A DNA stretch of 64,000 nt from Salegentibacter salinarum (GTDB taxonomy: Bacteria > Bacteroidota > Bacteroidia > Flavobacteriales > Flavobacteriaceae), in the NCBI RefSeq assembly GCF_900168115.1, contig NZ_FUZC01000006.1, positions 1-64,000 of the forward strand, given 5' to 3'. Of this stretch, positions 1 through 9,775 are shown piece after piece (within the stretch, counting starts at the first letter, position 1; each line of letters starts with the position of its first letter). Below the pieces are notes generated by a model. The model searched no databases. It was not told the DNA's origin and was given only the letters and a program-made list of their open reading frames with translations. Position numbers and translations under genes: made by a program.

Positions 1-1730
1 AGAACATCACTGTTCAACTGGATGCTGAAGGAAATGCAACTATCACTCCGGCAATGATCGACAATGGCTCATCTGATGCTTGTGGAATTTCAGATTTTAG
101 TTTGGATATAACAGAGTTGAGCTGTGAAAATGTTGGTGAGAATCAGGTGACTTTAACTCTTACCGATAATAACGGTAATGTTTCTGAAGGAACAGCCATA
201 GTAAGGGTAGAGGATTCTGTTGTCCCGCTAGCCTTAACGCAAAACATCACTGTTCGATTGGACGTAGATGGGTACGCCACTATCACTCCTGAAGATATTG
301 ATAACGGCTCCTCAGATAACTGTAAGATTACATCGATGAGCCTTGATATTGAAAGCTTTAGCCGATCGAATGTGGATAATCCTGTTACAGTGACCTTGAC
401 AGTGACCGACTTTAGCGGTAATGAGACTTCAGAATCCGCTATTGTAACGGTGGAAGATTTTGAAGCTCCAATCGTTGATGTCCCGGAAATCACAGGAGTG
501 ACTTTTGAAGGTAACACCTTTACTTATGATGGCACTGAACATAGTATTTTCGTCGATGGTCTTCCTGAAGGTGCTACAGTAGAATATGACAATAACGAAC
601 AAACTAAGGCGGGGACTTATATTGTGACCGCAACAGTAAGCCTAGAGGGATATGAAGATCTGATGTTAACAGCGAATATGTCAATTGATAAAGCATCGCA
701 GAGTATCACTTTTGATGAACTTGAAGATCTAAATCAACTAACCGATGAACATCTTCAATTAAATGCGACTTCCACTTCTGGGTTACCGGTAATTTATTCT
801 TATACTTATGAGACAGCGAATCCTGCGGCCACAGTTGGTCCTCGAGGATTTGTTAGAATTCTAGGTGGAGGACAAGTTGTTATTACCGCTACTCAGGAAG
901 GAAACCAAAACTATGAAGCGGCTGATCCGGTTGTGAGAACATTAACTATAAATGGTAGTGAAGCTCTCCTGAATACGGCGATAATCAATGGAGTTACTTA
1001 TTCCAATCCTGATGAGGATATTTATTATCTCATTGGTTGTGGAAATTCTGAGAATGAGGTTCAAATTGAACTTGAACAAAACCAGGGTTCTTCAATCGAT
1101 CAGAATAATAGCTTTACTATGAATACGCCAACACCTGGGATCTACCGGGAAACGCTAACCGTGACATCGGAAGATGGAAATTCCACCAGGACCTATAATA
1201 TTACAGTAGAGAAGAATTTCAATTTCGAGGATATCGTGATTCAGAAGTTTAATAATGTAATGCTGGTGAATAATAATCCTGAGACCAATGGCGGTTACAA
1301 CTTTGTGAGTTACCGCTGGTATAAAGATGGTTCGGTAATCGGGAATGAACAATACTTTTCTGCAGGAAAAAATGCGGATGACCTTTTGGATGCAGGGAGT
1401 TCTTATTACGTAGTACTGGAAACCGAGGACGGAGAGATTTTGAAAACCTGTACTTCTGAGATCCAATTGAGGAGTTCCTTGAACGTTTCATTAGCACCTA
1501 ACCCTGTTAGTTCAGGGGGAACAATGGAACTATTGGCGGATTTCCCTAAAGAAGAACTTGAAACCATGCAGCTGTCCATACACAATCTTAACGGGATGCT
1601 TATCAAGGAAATGAAATCGAACAGGAAAATAACAAGCATAACCTTACCGTACACGCTTCAAATGGGTGTTTATGTACTCAAAATTAGAACGGAGAATATC
1701 AATAGGTCTGTTAAGTTTATTATCAGATAA
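1..1730 (+). CDS. Large repeat-containing surface/secreted protein with T9SS sorting domain (3' part only)
   Basis: The frame is open from base 3, so this is the C-terminal part (about 575 residues) of a larger protein starting outside the window. Two HYR-like repeats of about 80 residues occur first; at DNA level the motif AACATCACTGTTC recurs at 3 and 243, a 240-base period. Next comes an MBG-like module (FTYDG ... KAGTYIVTATV), then a segment of the SITFDEL ... ITATQEGNQNY type seen in Bacteroidota adhesins, then an Ig-like region. The last 80 residues (from LNVSLAPNP to VKFIIR) match a type A type IX secretion C-terminal domain, which directs export across the outer membrane and anchoring. 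The role is probably adhesion or a large exoprotein. Unrelated to the mannan genes downstream. Confidence 0.85.
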   Translation, partial: NITVQLDAEGNATITPAMIDNGSSDACGISDFSLDITELSCENVGENQVTLTLTDNNGNVSEGTAIVRVEDSVVPLALTQNITVRLDVDGYATITPEDIDNGSSDNCKITSMSLDIESFSRSNVDNPVTVTLTVTDFSGNETSESAIVTVEDFEAPIVDVPEITGVTFEGNTFTYDGTEHSIFVDGLPEGATVEYDNNEQTKAGTYIVTATVSLEGYEDLMLTANMSIDKASQSITFDELEDLNQLTDEHLQLNATSTSGLPVIYSYTYETANPAATVGPRGFVRILGGGQVVITATQEGNQNYEAADPVVRTLTINGSEALLNTAIINGVTYSNPDEDIYYLIGCGNSENEVQIELEQNQGSSIDQNNSFTMNTPTPGIYRETLTVTSEDGNSTRTYNITVEKNFNFEDIVIQKFNNVMLVNNNPETNGGYNFVSYRWYKDGSVIGNEQYFSAGKNADDLLDAGSSYYVVLETEDGEILKTCTSEIQLRSSLNVSLAPNPVSSGGTMELLADFPKEELETMQLSIHNLNGMLIKEMKSNRKITSITLPYTLQMGVYVLKIRTENINRSVKFIIR

Positions 1731-1775
1731 GGAGTGCTTGTAGGTTTAAAAAAACAATAAAGATTAATCATAATT

Positions 1776-2666
1776 ATGAAAATTAATAATATAAAATCAA
1801 CCAATAAGCTAGGCGTTTTGAGGTTAGTAATAATGTTTACGCTAATTTGTGTGAGCGGGCAGGTTTTGGCTCAATCTAATAATGAAGTCTCATTTTACCT
1901 GCAGGGTTCGTTTTCTGAGTTAAGTTATGAAGCGTTAGGAAATAATAGCGAACTGGAGAATGGTTTTGGTGTTGGAGCTAAGTATGCCTATTACCTTTCA
2001 GATAACTGGAGTATTGGTACAGGTGCTGAATTCCAGTACATGGAAGGGTCGGTGTTTTTACCCAATATCCAGGGTGCATTTATGACCCAGGATCCAGAAG
2101 GGGAGGAGTTTGAATTTAGGTATAATGCTAATAATTTTTCGGAGAACCAGGAAGTATATTTTCTGCATATCCCACTAAAAATTCAGTATGAATCCACTGG
2201 GATGACGCGATTTTATGCAGCTGCCGGGGTTAAGGCAGGTTTGGTTTTAGATTCAAAATACAGAAGTTCAGCAACTTCTCTTGAAACCATTGGTTATTAT
2301 CCCCAATACGATGTTGAACTTGCCGATCCACAATTTGCGGGATTTGGTGAATTTGGTGTAGTGAATAGTGTTAAATCTGGTCTGGATCTGCAAACCAACT
2401 TTGTAGCCCACCTGGAAAGTGGAGTGAAACTTATGTTGGAAAACAGTCAGTCCCTTTATATGGGGTTATTCATGGATTACGGACTTAATGATATTAAACC
2501 TGGTGTTTCAGGGGAAAGGCTTATTGATTATAATAATCAGAATCCAACAGCTTTTACAACTGGTAGTCTTTTGTCTTCCCGAAGTGATATGAATTCAGTC
2601 CTATATGTTGAAGAAGTTAGGACACTGGCTTTCGGCCTAGAGATTCAATACGCATTTCAATTTTAA
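1776..2666 (+). CDS. Outer-membrane beta-barrel protein
   Basis: 296 residues with a signal peptide ending near VLAQ and then alternating strands typical of the small outer-membrane barrels of Bacteroidota (GVGAKYAYYLSDNWSIGTG, MRF-aromatic strand ends, terminal Phe in YAFQF). It starts 45 bases after the upstream stop and ends before a clear terminator hairpin, so it may be co-transcribed with the T9SS cargo gene. Such barrels near T9SS cargo are sometimes PorP/SprF-like partners, but I see no signature that proves this. Function is otherwise unknown. Confidence 0.7.
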   Translation: MKINNIKSTNKLGVLRLVIMFTLICVSGQVLAQSNNEVSFYLQGSFSELSYEALGNNSELENGFGVGAKYAYYLSDNWSIGTGAEFQYMEGSVFLPNIQGAFMTQDPEGEEFEFRYNANNFSENQEVYFLHIPLKIQYESTGMTRFYAAAGVKAGLVLDSKYRSSATSLETIGYYPQYDVELADPQFAGFGEFGVVNSVKSGLDLQTNFVAHLESGVKLMLENSQSLYMGLFMDYGLNDIKPGVSGERLIDYNNQNPTAFTTGSLLSSRSDMNSVLYVEEVRTLAFGLEIQYAFQF

Positions 2667-2687
2667 AATGTTTTTGATTAATAGTGT

Positions 2688-2718
2688 ATGCCCTTTCATT
2701 TTTTGGAAGGGCATTTTT
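2688..2718 (+). terminator. Rho-independent terminator after the beta-barrel gene
   Basis: Perfect 8-bp stem ATGCCCTT (2688-2695) / AAGGGCAT (2707-2714) followed by TTTTTATTTT. It lies 22 bases after the stop of the beta-barrel gene and would end that transcript before the convergent VIT1-family gene. Confidence 0.85.
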
Positions 2719-2842
2719 ATTTTACGGTAAATTTACTATGAGCTTAGGATTCTAAATGGATAGATTCCAATTATTATTTGAGGAATAGCATTCTTAACTA
2801 GATATTTATTTTTTAGACAAGAATGAATTATCCCGAATTAAA

Positions 2843-3604
2843 CTATAAAAACATTTTTTCCAGTACGTCTCCTACGTAATAGGCAAGAAATGCCGCAATT
2901 CCACCCAATAAAAGGGTTTCGAGAATTCCTATAATTACATTTTTTTCAGTTACTAAACTTTTTAGTGCTCCCACAATTGAAAGTGCAACTGCGGTAAGAA
3001 TACAGGAATAAAGAAAAAGTTGAGAATTTATGTTGGAGGTATCATCACTCATAAATACATAAGAAAGAAGAGGAACGGCTCCCACCACTATAAAACTTAT
3101 AAAAGTGACTCCGGCCGTTTTATACGGAGTTTTTTCACCTCTTACCATCTCGAGTTCCTCTTTCATCATAGTATCTACCCAAACATCCTTGTTGGCTGTT
3201 ATTACTTCTATTACCTGTTCCAGCAATTCTCCACTAAAGCCCTTCGCGCTATAGATCTCCCTTATTTCCTGAACTTCCTTTTCTCTTAAATTTTCAATTT
3301 CCCAGTATTCTACCTGCCTGTGTTTATCGAAATTATCTTTCTCGGCTTTGGTAGAGAAAAAATTACCTACAGACATAGAAAAACCATCTGCAATTAAATT
3401 AGCTAAACCCAGTATGATCACTACCGAAATCCCCAGGCTTGCGCCTTCGGCACCGGCTACGACAGCGAAGGTTGTTATTGCTCCATCTATACCTCCATAG
3501 ACAAATTCTCCTATATATTCTTTATTGAAAAATAATCTTTTTCCACCCGAATGAAGAACCGTTTCATTTTTTCGAGACCGTTCTGGTGGTTTGTTATCTA
3601 ACAT
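2843..3604 (-). CDS. VIT1/CCC1-family iron/manganese transporter
   Basis: 253-residue membrane protein. The N-terminal segment [19 protein letters not shown] and the following [15 protein letters not shown] are the hallmark first and second helices of the VIT1/CCC1 family. A charged cytosolic segment (about 90-150) carries Glu-rich metal-binding helices ([25 protein letters not shown]), and three more hydrophobic helices follow. Family members move Fe2+ or Mn2+ out of the cytosol. It stands alone between a terminator and the divergent metal-efflux operon. Start at 3604 (ATG) precedes a short hydrophilic N-terminus. Confidence 0.88.
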   Translation of the reverse strand: MLDNKPPERSRKNETVLHSGGKRLFFNKEYIGEFVYGGIDGAITTFAVVAGAEGASLGISVVIILGLANLIADGFSMSVGNFFSTKAEKDNFDKHRQVEYWEIENLREKEVQEIREIYSAKGFSGELLEQVIEVITANKDVWVDTMMKEELEMVRGEKTPYKTAGVTFISFIVVGAVPLLSYVFMSDDTSNINSQLFLYSCILTAVALSIVGALKSLVTEKNVIIGILETLLLGGIAAFLAYYVGDVLEKMFL

Positions 3605-3845
3605 AACGACTTTATATATATAATAAAGTTAATAGAAAAAGATTAAAATAATCACGCAAATTGAAGATTAAAAGATCAGGATTATCAGGGATGTTTAATA
3701 AACAAAATCAAATTAAAACAGATTAGGAAATTTAAGTGTTTATAATTGGTTTAAATTCTTCATACTACGAAGTTAAAATTAATAACTTTCATATATTTGG
3801 AATTAATTCTGGCGCTTCATTCAGTCACGGTTTTATTTTTATAAA
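3605..3845 (+). promoter_or_regulatory. Divergent promoter region for VIT1 gene and metal-efflux operon
   Basis: AT-rich 241-base divergent spacer. TATATTTG at 3792-3799 fits the Bacteroidota -7 consensus TAnnTTTG, about 47 bases before the small leader gene of the efflux operon. I do not see a convincing -33 TTTG at the right distance, and no inverted repeat for a metal sensor was recognised. Confidence 0.4.
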
Positions 3846-4244
3846 ATGAATTCTATCCTTTCCATTGGTCTATCTATGCTCTTTCTATTCCAGGGATTTA
3901 CCCTAAGCCTAAGGGATTTAGCGCAAATTGGGGATTTGGTTGAACACGTGAATTTTCATGCTAGTACCTACGGGGATAGCTTTGAAATTTTTCTATCTAA
4001 ACATTATGGCGAATTAAAAGAGAAACATACGAGAGATAATCAGGAGGAAAAAGATGAGCATGAAAAACTCCCATTTAGCCACCAATGTAATATTCATAAT
4101 TTTATTGTATTTGTTCATATACCTAATGATTATTTTTCTTCTAAGGTCATTTTAGGTTCAAACACTTCACCTATCTTTTTTTATTCAGAATCTTATTCTT
4201 CTATTAGAGAATCCGAGATTTTTCAGCCTCCTCGATTAGCATAA
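3846..4244 (+). CDS. Small His/Cys-containing exported protein leading the metal-efflux operon
   Basis: 132 residues with a hydrophobic N-terminus (ILSIGLSMLFLFQGF) that looks like a signal peptide or anchor, a charged middle with scattered His (EHVNFH, KHYGELKEKH, DEHEKLPFSHQCNIH) and the C-terminus EIFQPPRLA. Small proteins ending in a FQPPRxA-like tail are, from memory, a recurrent first gene of CusA-type operons in Flavobacteriia, but no function is established. The His/Cys cluster SHQCNIH could bind a soft metal in the periplasm. It lies 69 bases before the RND start at 4314. Real gene judged by position and composition; function unknown. Confidence 0.6.
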   Translation: MNSILSIGLSMLFLFQGFTLSLRDLAQIGDLVEHVNFHASTYGDSFEIFLSKHYGELKEKHTRDNQEEKDEHEKLPFSHQCNIHNFIVFVHIPNDYFSSKVILGSNTSPIFFYSESYSSIRESEIFQPPRLA

Positions 4245-4313
4245 AATTTTAGCTTTTAAAATTCTTACCTACAAGATGTTTTCTTGTGGTTCATTTGTTT
4301 TATACACAATTTT

Positions 4314-7300
4314 ATGCTTTCAAAAATTATAAAATTTAGTTTGGAGAACAAACTTATTGTTCTTCTGTTTACCCTGTTTATTGCCGGCTATGGTGTTTAT
4401 TCGCTCACTCAAATTCCTATTGGAGCTGTTCCTGATATCACCAATAACCAGGTACAGGTAATAACTACTTCCCAGAATCTTTCTACCCAGGATATGGAGC
4501 AATTCATCACCTATCCTGTAGAACTTGAAATGGCAAATTTACCTGGGGTTAAAGAAATACGTTCTGTTTCAAAATTTGGCCTTTCGGTAGTTACTATTGT
4601 TTTTGAAGATAATTTGGGAACTTATTTACCCCGGCAACTAATTTCCGAAAAAATTGAATCAGCTTCACAGAATATCCCAGAAGGTTTTGGAACGCCTGAA
4701 ATGGGTCCTATTACCACAGGGCTGGGAGAGATATATCAATATATTCTTGATACAAAACCTGGTTACGAAAATCGGTATTCTGCTACGGAGCTTCGTACAA
4801 TGCAGGACTGGATTGTAAGACGTCAACTTTCCGGTATTCCCGGCGTGGTAGAGGTAAATAGCTGGGGAGGAAAACTTAAACAATACGAGGTAGCCATAAA
4901 TACAGAAAAACTTATGGCTATGAACATAAGTACAACAGATGTCTTCACGGCCCTTGAAAAGAATAATAGTGTTGCAGGAGGTGGATATATTGAAAAGGTA
5001 AACCAGGCTTACTTTATTCGTGGAGAAGGACTTGTTACTTCACTAGAGGACATTGAGAACATTGTAGTAACAAGAATAGGAAGTAATCCTGTTTATATAA
5101 AAGATATTGCTAGCGTAGGTTTCGGAAATGCCACCCGCTATGGTGCTATTACCGCCAATGGAGAGGGTGAAAAGGTACTGGGGCAGGTAATGATGCTTAA
5201 GGACGCAAACTCAAATAAAGTAATTGAAGCAGTGAAGGAGCGGGTAGAAACCATTTCGGCAAATTTACCGGAAGGTGTTTATATTAACGGTTTCCTTGAC
5301 AGGAGTGTGCTTATTGGTAAAACCACTTTCACCATTGCCGAAAACCTAATACTCGGTTGTCTTATTGTAATATTTGTTGTGGTTCTTCTTTTAGGTAATT
5401 TCAGATCGGGACTGGTTGTGGCATCAGTTATTCCGCTTTGTCTTTTATTTGCTCTGTCGCTTATGTACATTTTCGGTGTAGATGCCAATTTAATGAGTTT
5501 GGGAGCCATAGATTTCGGAATAATCATAGATGGGGCCGTAATTATTGTGGAGTTTATAGCATTTAAAATCACCGCCAAAAAAGGTGAACTTCAAAATCTC
5601 CAGTCTCAAGAAAGAAGGCTTGTAAAAGATAGAATTACTTTCTCGGGAGCTTCAAAAATGATGAATTCAGCGGTTTTTGGTCAACTGATAATACTTATTG
5701 TTTTTATACCTATTCTTTCCCTTAGCGGAGTAGAAGGTAAGATGTTTAAACCTATGGCTCTTACATTTAGTTTCGCCCTTATAGGGGCTATGATCCTTTG
5801 TTTTACATATGTGCCGGTTATGTCTTCTTTGTTTCTAAAACCATCTAATTTATCAGATAAGAATATTTCTGTAAGCTTAATGCGTTTTTTAGCCCGAGTG
5901 TATGATCCTGCTATCCGTTTTGCTCTTAATGCCAAAAAACTGGTGCTGGTTCTTGCTTTACTAATTCTCGCAATTTCCATATACATTTTTAATAGTATGG
6001 GAGGAGAGTTTGTACCTACATTGGATGAAGGGGATTTTGTAATTCAACCTGTTCTAAAGACGGGAACATCGCTTAGTGAAACTATTAAGTTAACTACTCA
6101 AATTGAGAATATACTTCTGGATAATTTCCCAGAAGTAGATCAGGTGGTTACCCGAATAGGTGCCGCAGAAGTGCCAACGGATCCTATGTCTATGGAAGAA
6201 AGTGATGTGATTATTACTTTAAAGCCAAAAGGAGAATGGGTAAGTGCAGAAAGTAAAGATGAACTGGCAGGTAAATTTAAAGAGGCTCTTGCTGTAATCC
6301 CGGGTATGGGTGTAGAATTTACCCAACCAATTGAAATGCGGTTTAATGAGCTAATCACTGGGGTACGTGCTGATATTGCAATTAAAATCTTTGGAGAAGA
6401 TCTTAGTGTTTTAGGTACTAAAGCTAACGAGATAGAAAACCTAATAAGCAATGTAGAAGGAGCAGCAGATATAACCGTAGAAAAGGTTGAAGGACTTCCC
6501 CAAATGAATGTAAAATATAATCGGTCTAAAATTGCTAGATACGGCTTGAATATAGCAGATCTTAATGATCTGGTAAGTATGGGGTTTTCTGGTAAGACTG
6601 TGGGTAATGTTTTTGAAGGTGAAAAAAGATTTGACCTGGTAGTAAGACTGGATCAAGCCAAAAGGAAGGATCTTGAAAGCCTGCAAAACCTTTATGCAGA
6701 TACCCCTTCAGGAGATAAAATACCATTACGGGAATTGGCCGATATTTCATACCAAACCGGTGCTGCTAAAATTTCCAGAGATGATACCCGTCGCAGGATT
6801 GTTGTAGGGGTAAACGTTCGTAACCGTGACTTGCAATCGGTGGTAGATGATATACAACTACTTATCAATAATAATATTGAGTTACCCGTAGGTTATAACA
6901 TAGCGTATGGGGGGCAATTTGAAAATCTTGAAAGTGCCAGGAAAAGGCTGCTTATAGCCGTACCTATTGCACTTATTTTAATTTTTATTCTGCTTTATTT
7001 CGCCTTTAAATCGGTTAAGGAAGCACTTATAATTTATTCAGCAATACCATTGGCTTCGGTTGGCGGGATTCTACTTTTATGGATTCGGGATATGCCTTTT
7101 AGTATTTCCGCAGGAGTAGGTTTTATAGCCTTGTTTGGAATTGCAGTGCTGAATGGAATTGTTCTTATTGAACATTTTAAAGAATTAAAAAAAGAAGGTG
7201 TGCCACATAATAATGATCTTATTATCTCAGGAGCAAAAGACAGGTTGCGTGCAGTACTTTTAACAGCCTCGGCCGCCGCCCTGGGGTTTCTTCCTATGGC

Positions 7301-8648
7301 GGTTTCTTCAAATGTTGGAGCTGAAGTGCAAAGACCATTAGCAACCGTAGTGATAGGAGGTTTGGTGTCAGCTACTTTACTTACTCTCATTGTATTGCCG
7401 GTTTTATATTCCATTTTTGGAAATACGACCCGTATAAAACCAGCTAAAAATAAACTTAGAGGCGGAACGATGCTGATATTACTATTATTTAGTGTACCAG
7501 GTTTCGCCCAGAAAAAAGACCTGAATTTTGAGCAAATAAAACAACTTGCCAGGGAGAATAACGCAGGTTTAAAAGCATCTAAGCTTAGTACAAAAGAAGC
7601 TGAAGCCATGATAAATACAGCCTTCGATTTTAGTAATACTGAAGTTTATTATCATTACGATCAAAATAATCTGGCAGTAAACAACGAACCTTTAGAAGTA
7701 TGGGGAGTACAACAAGATTTCTCTTTTCCTACAGTGTATACTTCAGCCCGGAGCCGTAATAAAGCAGAGTTTAATCTCCAAAGCCTGATCTACGAACTTA
7801 CCGAAATGGAGTTTGAAGGCGCACTGGCTTCAGCATATTACCGTTTACAGTATGAGATGGAGCGGGAGCAAGTATATGCTTACTTAGATAGTATTTATAA
7901 ACGTTTTTCCCATTCAGCTACCAGGCGGTTTGAACTGGGAGAAACAAATTACCTGGAAAAGATTACGGCCCAGGCAAAACAAAGGGAATTACAAACAAGG
8001 TATGAACAAGCGGGAGAAGCGGTTAATATTGCCAGGCAGCACCTTCAAAGATTGGTACAGGCAAATGAATCATTAGATGTAGCCAAAATTGAGCTGCCAA
8101 AATTGGAAATTGAAAATATGGGAGTAGAGGCACACCTGGTTTTAGATTACCATAAGGCAAGGATTTCGCTATTTGAAGCTGATGCTCGTTATCGAAAACA
8201 GCAATTATTTCCCGATATAAGTATTAATTATTTCACGGGTACCAATTCCAGGTTAAATAATTATTTATACGGATACCAGGTTGGGCTTAAAATTCCGATT
8301 TTATTTACAGGTAAAGCGGCGCGTATAAAAGCTACCGATATTGCAGAGGAGCGAGCTTTACAAGAAGCGGAAGATGCCAAGGCTTTCCTTGAATCAAAAT
8401 ACCTCACCTTAAGTGCTGACCTTAGGAAATACAGTCAGGCGCTTTCTTATTATGAAAATGAAGGGAGTGATCTTTCAGCAGAGATTCTTAAAACTGCTAA
8501 TTCGAGTTACCAAAACGGGGAAATCGATTTCCTTGAATACATTCAAAGTCTTGAAAGTGCCAATCAAATTCTCTTATCCTATTTAGAGAATCTCAATGCC
8601 TATAATCAAACTGTAATTGCCATTAATTATTTAATACCACAGGAATGA
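4314..8648 (+). CDS. CusA/CzcA-type heavy-metal RND pump fused to a TolC-like outer-membrane factor
   Basis: The ATG at 4314 (MLSKIIKFSLENK) is preferred over a TTG at 4284, because it gives the usual first helix; length 1444 residues. Residues 1-1050 are a full HME-RND pump: N-terminal helix, VPDITNNQVQV, the TM4 proton-relay motif DFGIIIDGA followed by Glu, MRFNELITGVRAD in the pore domain, and a second helix set ending in SATLLTLIVLPVLYSIF. With no stop, a second signal-like stretch (MLILLLFSVPGFAQ, from residue 1053, base 7470) leads into a 390-residue outer-membrane-efflux (TolC/CusC) domain with its long helices. TM4 resembles Co/Zn/Cd or Cu/Ag exporters; the metal cannot be decided. 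The fusion is discussed in findings. Confidence 0.92.
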   Translation: MLSKIIKFSLENKLIVLLFTLFIAGYGVYSLTQIPIGAVPDITNNQVQVITTSQNLSTQDMEQFITYPVELEMANLPGVKEIRSVSKFGLSVVTIVFEDNLGTYLPRQLISEKIESASQNIPEGFGTPEMGPITTGLGEIYQYILDTKPGYENRYSATELRTMQDWIVRRQLSGIPGVVEVNSWGGKLKQYEVAINTEKLMAMNISTTDVFTALEKNNSVAGGGYIEKVNQAYFIRGEGLVTSLEDIENIVVTRIGSNPVYIKDIASVGFGNATRYGAITANGEGEKVLGQVMMLKDANSNKVIEAVKERVETISANLPEGVYINGFLDRSVLIGKTTFTIAENLILGCLIVIFVVVLLLGNFRSGLVVASVIPLCLLFALSLMYIFGVDANLMSLGAIDFGIIIDGAVIIVEFIAFKITAKKGELQNLQSQERRLVKDRITFSGASKMMNSAVFGQLIILIVFIPILSLSGVEGKMFKPMALTFSFALIGAMILCFTYVPVMSSLFLKPSNLSDKNISVSLMRFLARVYDPAIRFALNAKKLVLVLALLILAISIYIFNSMGGEFVPTLDEGDFVIQPVLKTGTSLSETIKLTTQIENILLDNFPEVDQVVTRIGAAEVPTDPMSMEESDVIITLKPKGEWVSAESKDELAGKFKEALAVIPGMGVEFTQPIEMRFNELITGVRADIAIKIFGEDLSVLGTKANEIENLISNVEGAADITVEKVEGLPQMNVKYNRSKIARYGLNIADLNDLVSMGFSGKTVGNVFEGEKRFDLVVRLDQAKRKDLESLQNLYADTPSGDKIPLRELADISYQTGAAKISRDDTRRRIVVGVNVRNRDLQSVVDDIQLLINNNIELPVGYNIAYGGQFENLESARKRLLIAVPIALILIFILLYFAFKSVKEALIIYSAIPLASVGGILLLWIRDMPFSISAGVGFIALFGIAVLNGIVLIEHFKELKKEGVPHNNDLIISGAKDRLRAVLLTASAAALGFLPMAVSSNVGAEVQRPLATVVIGGLVSATLLTLIVLPVLYSIFGNTTRIKPAKNKLRGGTMLILLLFSVPGFAQKKDLNFEQIKQLARENNAGLKASKLSTKEAEAMINTAFDFSNTEVYYHYDQNNLAVNNEPLEVWGVQQDFSFPTVYTSARSRNKAEFNLQSLIYELTEMEFEGALASAYYRLQYEMEREQVYAYLDSIYKRFSHSATRRFELGETNYLEKITAQAKQRELQTRYEQAGEAVNIARQHLQRLVQANESLDVAKIELPKLEIENMGVEAHLVLDYHKARISLFEADARYRKQQLFPDISINYFTGTNSRLNNYLYGYQVGLKIPILFTGKAARIKATDIAEERALQEAEDAKAFLESKYLTLSADLRKYSQALSYYENEGSDLSAEILKTANSSYQNGEIDFLEYIQSLESANQILLSYLENLNAYNQTVIAINYLIPQE

Positions 8649-9775
8649 AAAATATCAAATTTACATTATTTATCCTTTTTCCCATTTTACTCCTTAGCTG
8701 TAGGAATGTTGAAGAGAATAAAGATCATGCTGGAAAGCTTGGTTCCAACGAAGTTTTTGTGACGTCAAATCAATTCAGCAGTAACCAAATGCAACTGGGT
8801 AATCTCGTGGAAAAAAGCTTCCCTGAAGTGGTAAAAACTACTGGAGAAATAGATGTGCCACCAGAAAGCCGGGTGGCAATAAATGCTTTTATAGGAGGAT
8901 ATGTAAAACGTATCCCACTACTGATTGGAGATGAAGTTAAAATTGGTCAGGCAGTCGTTACATTAGAAAATCCTGAGTATATAGAAATCCAGCAAGAGTA
9001 CCTGGAAGTAGCAGAGCAACTAACTTATCTTAAAGCAGATTTTGATAGGCAAGAAACCTTACTAAAGGAGAAAATAACTTCAGAAAAGAAATTTCTGCAG
9101 GCAGAAAGCGAATTTAGGAAAAATCTTGCCAGGTATAATGGTTTAAAGCAGAAATTAAGAATGCTTAATATTAATCCTACCAAGGTGGAGGAGGGCAGTA
9201 TAACTTCAGAAGTTACAATCTTTTCTCCAATTAACGGTAGGGTCACCAATTTAGGTATAAGTCGGGGTATGTTTGTTTCTCCGACAGATCGTATAATGGA
9301 GATTATTGATAAAGAGCATATGCACCTTGAGCTAATTGCTTTTGAAAAAGATATTTTGAAAATTAAAGAAGATCAGGATATAACTTTTAGGATTCCTGAG
9401 TCGTCTTCTGAATCTTTTAATGCTAAAATCTATTTGGTAGGAACATCAATTGACAGGGATAGTAGAACTTTAAAAATACACGGCCATTTGCCAGATAGTT
9501 TAGTTGATCAATTTTCTGTGGGAATGTTTGTAGAAGCAGATGTATTAACCAATAAATCTACTCATTTTGCATTACCTGAGGAGGCTGTCATAACCCAGAA
9601 CGAAATTTCGTATGTACTTCACTTAGAAGAAGAAAATAAAGAGGGATATATTTTTAGAAAACAATCTGTAAATGTTATAAACACGTTTGAAGGATTTATT
9701 GGAATCGCTAATGAATCAGAGTTCACAAAAAAGGACCGCTTTTTAGTAAAAGGAGGTTTTAGACTAATTGATTAA
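8645..9775 (+). CDS. RND efflux periplasmic adaptor (CusB/CzcB-like, HlyD family) lipoprotein
   Basis: 376 residues overlapping the pump gene by 4 bases (ATGA), so translationally coupled. The signal ends at a lipobox (LLLSC, Cys19). Lipoyl-like halves (AFIGGYVKRIPLLIGDEVKIGQ and SPINGRVTNLGISRGMFV) flank an alpha-helical hairpin at about 115-175, followed by beta-barrel and membrane-proximal domains. It would bridge the inner-membrane pump to the outer-membrane channel, here covalently part of the pump polypeptide. No N-terminal metal-binding His/Met extension as in some CzcB/CusB is evident. Confidence 0.88.
   Translation: MKNIKFTLFILFPILLLSCRNVEENKDHAGKLGSNEVFVTSNQFSSNQMQLGNLVEKSFPEVVKTTGEIDVPPESRVAINAFIGGYVKRIPLLIGDEVKIGQAVVTLENPEYIEIQQEYLEVAEQLTYLKADFDRQETLLKEKITSEKKFLQAESEFRKNLARYNGLKQKLRMLNINPTKVEEGSITSEVTIFSPINGRVTNLGISRGMFVSPTDRIMEIIDKEHMHLELIAFEKDILKIKEDQDITFRIPESSSESFNAKIYLVGTSIDRDSRTLKIHGHLPDSLVDQFSVGMFVEADVLTNKSTHFALPEEAVITQNEISYVLHLEEENKEGYIFRKQSVNVINTFEGFIGIANESEFTKKDRFLVKGGFRLID

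Noticed and set aside
4284-4313. Upstream TTG start for the RND pump
   Set aside because: The extra ten residues (MWFICFIHNF) are not seen in the family, and ATG at 4314 starts the standard first helix.
7034-7609. 191-codon open frame on the minus strand within the RND pump gene
   Set aside because: It lies antisense to the well-supported pump and has no domain; a shadow of the coding strand.
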